The notes beneath the pieces are model-generated. The model was not told where the DNA came from. It made no database searches and saw nothing but the letters and a program-made list of their open reading frames with translations. A program made the position numbers and the translations under genes. Source: Tanypteryx hageni (taxonomy: Eukaryota > Arthropoda > Insecta > Odonata > Petaluridae). Taken from it: a stretch of DNA of 64,000 nucleotides. The DNA is taken from assembly GCA_028673005.1 (NCBI GenBank), contig CM054120.1, positions 61,254,057 to 61,318,056 on the forward strand. The letters are read 5' to 3'. This document shows, piece after piece, positions 55,364-64,000 of the stretch (position 1 is its first letter; each line of letters starts with the position of its first letter).

Positions 55364-55426
55364 GACAAGCTACTAAGCAAGCTGGAGGAGAACGAGCCGG
55401 AAATGGCAACGTCCCAAGAGGACGAG
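55364..55426 (+). CDS. Single internal host exon (63 bp, unidentified gene)
   Basis: The exon is preceded by a pyrimidine-rich acceptor ending ttgtgtatttcag and followed by gtaagaaa, a near-consensus donor. It is 63 bp and reads 21 codons in phase 0-0, so it could be skipped without a frameshift. The peptide begins DKLLSKLEENEP and ends ATSQEDE: 8 acidic and 2 basic residues, with a helical, coiled-coil-like first half. A CTAAT branch-point-like motif lies at 55337-55341, with its A about 23 nt before the AG. G+C is clearly higher than in the flanking introns. Phase 2-2 is also open (starting QATKQAGG) but is less protein-like; the third frame has a stop. No start or stop codon belongs to it, and I see no partner exon in the window. 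I do not recognise the protein. The upstream intron edge is made of a truncated retrotransposon. Confidence 0.62.
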
Positions 55427-57434
55427 GTAAGAAAAAATAAAATGTGGTTCGTTATTTTAATTTATCATTATATGCTAAAAGATAGTTAATTTACGTTTTT
55501 AAATGATTTATAACAATATTTATTTCAATCTCTAAAACTATCAAAAACGATAATAGTATTTGTAACGTATTAAAAAGTTCTTAGAAAATTACTCGACAAA
55601 TCACTTTTATATCTTATTCCTTTGGAATACATTCGAGAATTTTTAAGATCAGTTTAAAAGAATGTTAAAAATAAATATGAAAAGAATGATAAAACTCGAA
55701 AATAAATACAACGAAGCACTAATTGAACGGTTTGTATTGAAATATTTTAAAAATAAATTTGACCATAAATGTGGTACCAGCGTATTATTATTTTTAAAGA
55801 TGCGATTTAAGTTATATTAAGTTTTTTTGCTGTAAATTATTGATAATAATTCTCAAATCTTACAGTTACAGTTATTGTACAAAATTGTAGGAAATTTTTA
55901 CTTCCAAGTCGCTGTAATTCACTCATGAATGCCACTTGTAAGATTTTTTTACGAAGACAACATTTTTAATGTTTCTATCACTTTACCCACCCAGTAAGTT
56001 TTAAGTAAAACTGTTTTATAAATAACATTTCAAACGATGTATTGTTTCAACGCATAGTTGGTATTTTCTGAAACATTTGGAATTTGTAGCACGTTTTCTG
56101 CGAGAAATTACGATTTATGCCTACACGCTTGCTAACTATAAATCACCAATAGCCATAAAAAAGTTGGAGAGATATAGTTGGTTAATTTGATGTCAGCCAT
56201 AACGTGAGCTCGATAATTATTTCTTAAAAACATTCTAATGTAGCGTTCGTTGCCACAAACTCGAAAATGGGTAGATAAGAAAGGAAAAATATAACTTTGA
56301 TCAAATATTTTACTCGTTATCTTAGATCATTTTTATAATGAACCGCAGAGTAACAAGTACATTATATTATCACGTTGATATTAATTTTATTTCCTATAGA
56401 TGGACTCATTTTTTATCACCTCCATTTCCCTTCATTCCAAATTTATTTTCTTTTGGTTTAATTTTAATTTTTCTTTCCCTACTACTTTTCTTTTTCTTTG
56501 TCATGTATCTTTTTGTTGTTCTTTTGTTATTTATTATTATTGAGATATTTTACTGTAAAAGGTTCTTAATGTGGTGTATGTGAATTTACTCGGATAAATA
56601 AATGAATAAATGATAAATTAACATCATTAAGCCGAATAACCATTGTTTCATATTGTCTTCTTCATAGGCCTCTGAGTAATTTTCAATTTCCAGAATATTC
56701 TTTGATCTCTTTTAATTAATCTCTTTCCTGAGTGAATGTCGAGCTCATTCTTTCTCAGCATAACACTTTCAAGACACCAGAAAGCAGGTCGGAAGGATAC
56801 TCAAGAGTTAATGAATTCGAAATCTGCCGAGAGAACAGGTTATCGTATAGTACGTCATTTTATTCATATATTTTTACCGCTTGCCCTCTACGCGTAATTG
56901 TAGATTCCTTTAATCTGAAATAAGGGTCTGTCTGAATTCTCCGTAAATATAGGTCCTTAATACGATATTTAGAATCTAGACTATTTCTGTCTGCGTCAAC
57001 ACTTGCACGTTAACTAGATCTCAAGGCTTCCACGCTAAATGTCGCGTCCTTTATTCAATTAACTGAGCATAAAGTTTTACCTTTGCGTTAAACATCATCG
57101 AGTTTGGCTGTAAATGTTAATACCATTATACTCTTCCGACCAACGTGACGTAAGTTTCTGCTCTTTATTTTGGTCCTTCCTTACCGTCTCTTCCTCCAGT
57201 CTACTTGCCCCAACTCCCTTTACTATGTCTCTCCCCGTCCTCGCATCCGTTGTACATACCTTCGTAAACCTCCTCAACTCGTTCTCCATTTAGTCATTGT
57301 TTCTACTTCTCTGTGCCTCGTTCCATCCCTTCTTTGTCCCGTTCACGTCGCTACGAACTCCTCCCTAGCTCCTCTTTTTCCTGCCTTTTCCTTCCCTTCA
57401 CTCTCCCCCTCCTTTCCCTCTCACTTCTCCCTTT
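55427..57434. other. Presumed intron, AT-rich
   Basis: Begins with the exon's donor gtaag. Near 56146-56175 tcaccaatagccataaaaaa resembles the end of the 44/46-kb MITE family. Confidence 0.4.
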
Positions 57435-57512
57435 CCTCGCGCAGCCTCTTCATTTCCTCGCGCAGCCTCTTCATTTCCTCGCGCAGCCTCTTCATTTCAT
57501 CGCATCCTCTTA
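57435..57512. repeat. 21-bp minisatellite
   Basis: Three exact copies of the unit cctcgcgcagcctcttcatt plus t (starts 57435, 57456, 57477), then a decayed fourth. It is in frame as a 7-residue repeat but lies in CT-rich non-coding DNA. Confidence 0.9.
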
Positions 57513-60500
57513 AGCCAAGCTTTGGACCACAAATTCCTTTTTCTATTTCATACGTAAAGCCTTTAGCCACTTTAGACTCGGCTCTCTTCCTCTCTCTGTT
57601 TCGCTCTCTCTTCCTCCCACTTCACGAAAATCCATTCTCTGCCATTTTGTACGTTCAGTCTACAAGTGTCAAGATCAGCGTGGAGTGATTTTATTTTTGC
57701 TTTCAAAGAGAAATTTTGGGTTGAAACGGATAGCTGATTTGATTAGCTTTACTTTATATGCCTCCCGGATTCTCCCACACGAGCTGAAAGGCGGAGAGTA
57801 ATTTTTTGCGAATACGAAGAGGTATTATTTTCTCGTCTCTGATGTGATATACCTCGGTGGAGCATTTATTCGCGCACCCCCGTCGGGAGGTTTTGGAATA
57901 TCGCCAAAGATGCAATTTTCTATTGCATATGAAATTGGTATTTTTTCCCTCACAATCTCCTGCTCAGCTCATGCCTTAAAATTTCAGTAATTTAATTTTA
58001 GATTCAAGCGCACGTGCATGAATCAATTTTCCTGTGCATTTTTATTGTATTTAGCTAGTGAATTGGACTTGAACAACATCTTGCCCAAGGATTGGTGATT
58101 AAATGATTCGAATAAGATAGTCTATTTTAATGAATGAGGTAACATTCGCAAGACTTCTAATTATCACATTTCTTACATTTCTTGTATTATTTATCTGGGA
58201 AATGTTTGATTTTTTATTAAGATTACGGCAGTTAATATATTATAAAATGTAAATACATCATTGAATGTTTTCCTGTAGGCATCGTTACAGTATTACGGTA
58301 GCGATTATACAATTAACAAAATTTGATGCTGAAATAACTGCCCATGTAAAGTTATGCCATTTCCCCCTCCCTCCAAGAAATAACCTCTACTTTCTTTAAC
58401 ACAGACGTAAGGTAGTTGCTATCATTTCTTTTAATCGCGTCGACGCCCATCCTTAACGATAGAACCTTCGACGTTGACGTATCGATCACAAAGAGAATTA
58501 GTTTAAAAGTATTACTTGGATATTTGGGAAATTAGAAAGATTTCCCGTCTCGTAACTAATTCAAACTTCCCTTGTGTATTCGAATTATGGTTAATGCTCT
58601 TCTAAATTAAAGTTAAAGATCAAACGCATTATGTATTACTATGAAGACTTGCTTGGAATTCTGTAACCACCCATGTTTTTAAACTTCGACACGCGATTGG
58701 TGCATACGCGTGTTAACTCCCACGGATATCGTATCACGTCCCATAAGGTTAGGTGAAATAGGCTTGCAGTCCTCACGTATGCACTCAGGTAATTCATACG
58801 TAGAATACATGGACTTCGTCTTCACCTCGTCTCGCTCTCTCTTGGTTCCTCTCCAATTCTCCCCTTCAGCTTTCTCTCCGACTCCGACCCGTTCCCACTG
58901 CCACGCCTCTTTTTCTCATTTTTTACATCCTTTCCTCTTCCCAAACATCTCTATCCATTATACTCACTCTCATAGAACCAGCTTGCACCCGAAACCCTCT
59001 TCAAAAACCCTTGTTTCCCGTCATAGTACATAAGCAACAATCGCTTTTGATGTCGATGGCACTAATCCAAATCTTTTTTGCCAGCACCAATCGTCGTTCG
59101 AACAGTTTGAGATTCTCAATGTCCTAATACACCGATAATTTTTCGGTACACGGACGTTTCGCCGACAGGACGTTTCGCTGTTAGGACGATAATGTTATTT
59201 GTATACCATCCAGTTTTCTTAGTTGAATATTTGCAATTAATCGAATTAACCGTCTTCGGGAGCAGTTATATACAATTTACAGGATGTCTCTTACTTAATT
59301 TAGGAGTTTAGTACATAATTACCATTCGCAACTCAATAAATAATCTAATTAATTTGATTCAAAAGTATTACATAAAAAGTTTTATACTTATAGTTTATCA
59401 TGTACCTTTCCCTTTAAAATATTATAAACTGATACAGTAAATTTGCCTAAAACGTATCATAGTTTTTAAAAACACTAAAATGCCATCTGTCGATATAAAA
59501 ACCATGATTAATCAAATTGTATCAATTCCATACTTAAGCTCTCGTTTTGTTGCGTTCTTTGCACAAAGTGTACGAAGTAAATGCATATAGGGAAGGTCGT
59601 CTCCGTTCGTCCGCATGTTTCAGTTCTGGAACCTCTGAACAGATTTTTATAAAATTTGGTATTGAGGAGTTTTACTAAAATTTGTTGACTGATTTCAAAT
59701 TTTCTTTAAATCGGACAGAAATAAGGACCAATTTGCATAAAGACATACATGCATTTTATAGCATTCCTCGCCAGTATCTCGCTAAATACTCATCTCGGCG
59801 AAAACCGTTTGGGATAAAAGTTAAAGGAAATAATTAAGTGCACATTTTATGTCCAAAGTATTTTTCCCGTAAAACGTAAGATTTACGAAAAATATTAAAG
59901 AAAAGGAAATAAACGTATTTACGTAATTATAACAAATCTTATATATGGCGGTTGCTACGAAGATTGTTTATTTGGAAACAATATACCATTTGTCGTGCTT
60001 ATGTGTCCGAACATATAGTGGTAATTTATTGTTTTATTATTTGAAAAATTTTGTGATTATGCCCAAGAGAAAGAAACTAACGGTAGAACATAAACTCTGT
60101 CAGGAGAGAAGAAAACAAATGGATGGTGATCGTTAAATAAATTATAAATTAATGTTTATTTCTCGATTGAAATAATAAATGTTAATGCTACTAATGGTAC
60201 ACAGATGCCCCATGTAGTCACAATTACATGAAATACAGTTTCTCAAGTACCTAAAAGCAATTCACAAAGTTAACATCTTTCAGGATTGCGAAATCTCAAG
60301 GAACGTATTTGGAAACTCCGTGTACTCCTACACGGATTACACCTTTCCTCTTATTTGTAATGATAAAATTTAAAAAGTATCAGTCCCCTGATTCGTGAAT
60401 CATTTTTAATGTAATCCGGTACATCGTCCCAAAAATGAGGGTTGGTATGTCAACCCAACTTTAAATACGATAAATTTGCCTAAGTCTGAAAATTAAATTA

Positions 60501-61009
60501 AATTTTAAGCCATTTCGAAACGGTAAGGAAATTATACTGCGAGAATAAGAAAATCTGTTCTTTTTCCCTTAAATGGTATAAATATCGAGACAAGAGCTCT
60601 GGAATCGAATCCAGGACACTTTTAAAAATGAAAAGCTTTCTCTGAATCCTCTAGTCGGCAGAAACAAAGTGGTGTTTACCACACCCACCCATATTTTTTC
60701 GAAATATGTCAGGAAATCTGACAGTCTCCTCCGTTTTATGGTCTAGACTTGTCATTAATTCCTTGAAATGTCAGATCTTCTTCGGGTACAAAAGCAAGTG
60801 CTTATATGCACTTAATCAGTAAGGCGTTCTATGTACTCTATGTACCAGTTTCGTAGTCCACATGACTATATTTAGCCAGAGGCATTGGCCAAAATGGAAA
60901 AAGTAACCGTATAGCAGCGCATTCAAGAGACCATATTTACCAAAACTAGGACTCTGTGATTTTTGTCTTATCCGGAGGTTTAAAAAAATTGGTACTTAAC
61001 CTTTTTGAG
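57513..61009. other. No gene supported
   Basis: A 63-codon frame (59945-60136) ends with a basic MPKRKKLTVEHKL segment that may be a transposase remnant; I cannot place it. At 59152-59190 ggacgtttcgc-type units repeat. Around 60600 cgaatccagg-like sequence recalls a tRNA B-box on the minus strand. Confidence 0.35.
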
Positions 61010-61523
61010 CTCGATAATGTTTTGCGGAACAAGTTTCAAATGGGGCGAAGCCGGATCAACACAGAATATGTTCTAGTTGAGTGATTTTATATTTTGCTGA
61101 AAATTTCCATCCCGAGAAATACTGTACTATGGCTCGCAGTGAATAATCCAGCGATCCGGACAAAGACTGCGTCCCTCAGGCGTTGCAATATCTTCAAGTA
61201 GAATGTCTGGTTAAACATATGATAAATTCGGAGTGAACAGTGTTTCGGTATCAGTGAAAAGGATCAACGTTGTCTTCACTTTCGATTTTGACAATCGGGT
61301 CTTTTTAGTCTTATTAATGTAATTCCGGAGTTTTCCACTGAAGACTGTGCAATTTGGTCTTCGAATTGTACTGAAATACCCATACTTCATTTTCTTGGAT
61401 GACCTTCTTCAGGAAACATTCGTCCTCCTGAATTCCTAGAATGAGATCAATACGAATCTCCGCCCATCGCAATGTTTTGTCGCTCAAAACTTTTGAAATC
61501 ATTTTACGACGATCGAAAACAAC
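61010..61523 (-). pseudogene. mariner-like transposase pseudogene
   Basis: The minus strand reads SKVLSDKTLRWAEIRIDLI, then FLKKVIQENEVWVFQY and SLQWKTPE. After a short run of stops come KTRLSKSKVKTTLILFTD, LLEDIA, RWIIHCEP and, in another frame, SAKYKITQLEH then DPASPH. This is the order of mariner family motifs: (V)TGDExW, QW-TP, RPKKxRxSKSKVK, the HHDNAP block, LEHPPYSPDLAP. The first catalytic Asp (GDE) is ENE here and HHD is HCE, so two of the three acidic residues are changed. There are at least two frameshifts and several stops. The N-terminal DNA-binding domain is missing. A (TA)n lies about 155 bp beyond its 5' edge. Confidence 0.8.
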
Positions 61524-61673
61524 CTATAGGAAAAACCGAGAACATCACAAATTAAACATAAAACATTGTAGCGGCCTCCTACAATATTGACAACTAAGAA
61601 TCCGAGAAAAGTTTTCCAATGGTTCCAGCTGCATATTGTTACTGCAAAGTCAGAATTCTTTTGGGTCACATCT

Positions 61674-61677
<4 letters not shown>

Positions 61678-61734
<57 letters not shown>
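61678..61734. repeat. (TA)n microsatellite
   Basis: About 28 uninterrupted TA units. The 62-79-codon frames through it are artefacts. Confidence 0.95.
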
Positions 61735-61736
<2 letters not shown>

Positions 61737-64000
61737 TCACTCGAGGATCAGATATAATTTTTGGTTACTTGAGTGCGGCCGATGTCGTTTTATATTTGTA
61801 TTTGGTTTTCATAATCCCAGCTGATTTTTATCTTTTACTTTTACTCAGTTGTTTGTGAATCCATAAATGGCGTGACGGTATTTTATAATTTAGGTAGAAG
61901 ATAATGGTAAATCTTAAAAGCGAGGAAAGGAATATAGAAATGTTGATGCTATATAAGATTCATTGGACGGACAAAGTAAGCAGGGAATGAATTGGCGAAA
62001 ATGAAGGGGAATAAAAATTGGCTGTGCGGTTTTTGACGTTAAAGAGTTCAATATACGGAAGCGAGCGATTCAATTTCAAATACGGCTTTAAGGCCAATTA
62101 GAGTATCTCATCTGAATGGAATGAAAAGGGAGATGAAGAAAACTAAACGTGAAGGAGACGGAAAGCATACTGTTAAGGGCACGTCATAGTAAGCTTAGGG
62201 TGTCTAAATTGTGGAAACGTAGTTTATGGCTAAAGATTCATTAGACAAATTAAGAAAGAGGGGAATGGATAGATGAAAACGAGGAGCAATACAAATTGCA
62301 TTTGAGGTTTTTTTACGTGAAAGGGTTTCCAAATATGGAAGCGAGTGATTAAATATCAAAAGAAGTTTTAAGGGCAATTAGAGGAGTTCGTTTGAAAGGA
62401 ATGAAATTGGAGGTGGAAACTCCTTGAAAGAGATATGGTAAGGGAATTGTTAAGGGTACGTGATTGGAAGCTGAGGGTGACGAACAATCGGAGAGGAATT
62501 TATTTCCGTAGAGCGATCTAATTACGTTATGGAATCTTCTGAAAACTGAAGTAATGCGATTTTTTGTGTCATACGAAAGAAAATGGGTCGAAAGTCTTCA
62601 AATACTCAACGAGTGCAGTTCGTGGTAAATGCTTCAAACCATGGTAGTATTAATCGGATCAAAAAGTTTATCAAAAGCGCATTTGTCAAACTAATGTCGC
62701 AAGTTTACCTCTATAACAAGCCTTAGTATTGTTAGGATATGGAAGTTGAAGGAATAAATATATATTCGAAACGTCTTTTATACATTTTACAGCAATATAC
62801 TCCCGAGTTTTTGCATACGAATAAACCTTACGGAATTACAGAAAATCGGATATTGTAACAACGCAGTTTAGTATCGCTTATTTAATTTATTAATGCATAG
62901 AGAAAGAAGCTTCTTTACTATCTCAAGCATTTACAGTAAAACAATTCGATACAAATGTGGTAAGAAAAACTAACCAAGCTAATTAAAACTAAGCTTTGCC
63001 AAACTTGTATAATTCAGACTTTCAAAACTAATTTAATTTAATTGCATATATATTAATAAAATTAGTGATATAGTAGTTAGCCTAGATTTACCTTAAACTT
63101 TAATTTTCAGGCAAACTCTCTAACTTTTGCCTTGAAGAACATATCTTAATTTAAAAAGAGAGAACTATTTTCGACTTCGGAGTCTTAGGACAATGGGGAT
63201 ATAAATTCTTAAAAAGTTTCAAGGATTTCACGGTTTTGATGAAACTCGCGTATTTGATTGAAATTCTTCCACAAAAGACTTTTCCAAGGTCAATACATTT
63301 ACTTATAAATTAGAAGCAAAATTAAGAACAAAATCTTTCAGCGAGCGCGAAGATCCTTATCGAAAGTTATTTTGTGAAAGAGTACTTCACAATATGCTGG
63401 AGAGACATTTGATGATCCTTGATGCCTTGAGGTTGTTTTAGAATTCATTGATAAAAATTACAAGACGAAGATAATTTATTTGATGGAAAATTTATGCGAA
63501 TAATAAAAGCTAAAATTATTTCCTTAGCTGAGAATGATATAAATATCTATGGTGAGAATATAATTTAGAGAGCTTAACGAAAGGACGGAAAATTAATGAG
63601 ATGATTTTTAAATCTTGTTTAATTTGTACACATAAATATTGAATAAAATTCAATCATGAGTTGCCCACCGTGACCGAATGATTCGAGGTATTCCATGAAA
63701 GATTTTTCTTCCCATATTTTCTTTTCGTATATTTTATTTTCACTCGGTTCGTGATTGATTCTCTATGAGGTATTGCAGAAAGAAACTCCTGGACTCCACT
63801 ACACTCTAGTTAAGGCATTAAACGATATACTTATCAAGAGTTTTTTAATAGTTTGAAAACTTTTTGGAGCTATTATTAGTTAAAACGTTTATAGGATGCG
63901 CTAGAGCTGAGGTGGCTTATGTTTTACGTCATAAGTAAAGCAATTTTTGTTAAATTTCAGTACATTTGTGTGGCTTCATACAAATCATTATCCAATGTTT
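61735..64000. other. No gene: AT-rich
   Basis: A diverged direct repeat is visible: 61905-62240 and 62240-62530 share gaatggaatgaaaaggga-like, ggcaattagag and gttaaggg-acgt blocks at a period of about 295 bp. Nothing else is supported. Confidence 0.45.

Noticed and set aside
59945..60136. 63-codon frame with basic MPKRKKLTVEHKL
   Set aside because: Too short to place; possible transposase remnant but no family could be named.
60605..60660. T-arm-like ttcgattccag on the minus strand
   Set aside because: The T stem mispairs and no acceptor or D arm is visible; at best an old SINE.

Overview
The window is AT-rich, gene-poor eukaryotic DNA, most likely from an arthropod; insect or chelicerate cannot be separated from the sequence. 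The transposon mix supports this: Tc1/mariner, pogo/Tigger, piggyBac-like, hAT-like, Helitron-like, Penelope-like and a jockey/CR1-type non-LTR element. Long (TA)n and (CT)n runs and non-depleted CpG fit as well. No complete gene is visible. It reads as one very long intron, or an intergenic desert, carrying a single good host exon candidate on the + strand at 55364-55426. That exon is 63 bp, has good splice signals, and encodes a 21-residue acidic peptide of a gene I cannot name.

Layout. 1-7.9 kb is dense in mobile elements: a Helitron-like element (178-684); an element with a ~130-bp internal duplication (3523-4167); a Penelope-like nested inverted repeat (5054-5366); two end-to-end Helitron-like copies (5514-6215 and 6216-7004); and a pogo/Tigger 3' end with the last 46 codons of a transposase (minus strand, 7713-7853). 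10.68-12.06 kb is a 1.4-kb pyrimidine tract containing a tandem 195-bp duplication. 14.3-22.3 kb holds a piggyBac-like MITE, a Tc1/mariner pseudogene (minus, about 16.3-16.85 kb), a CpG-rich patch and two inverted-repeat elements. 22.3-36.5 kb is mostly featureless apart from (TA)n, GA-rich DNA and hAT-like ends. 36.5-41.7 kb has two insertions built from inverted repeats and flanked by 13-bp and 12-bp direct repeats. The first is a perfect 241-bp palindrome with a hammerhead-ribozyme-like core. 43.6-48.5 kb holds a small MITE family and pogo/SINE-like debris. At 54.3-55.35 kb a broken non-LTR retrotransposon ends about 18 bp before the host exon. 61.0-61.52 kb carries a second mariner transposase pseudogene.

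No genes work together here. The interest lies in how mobile elements built and border a splice site, in rolling-circle-type concatenation, and in Penelope-type inverted structures. Nearly all the long open frames sit in CT/GA low-complexity DNA and were rejected as genes. Homology calls rest on remembered family motifs, since no search could be run.
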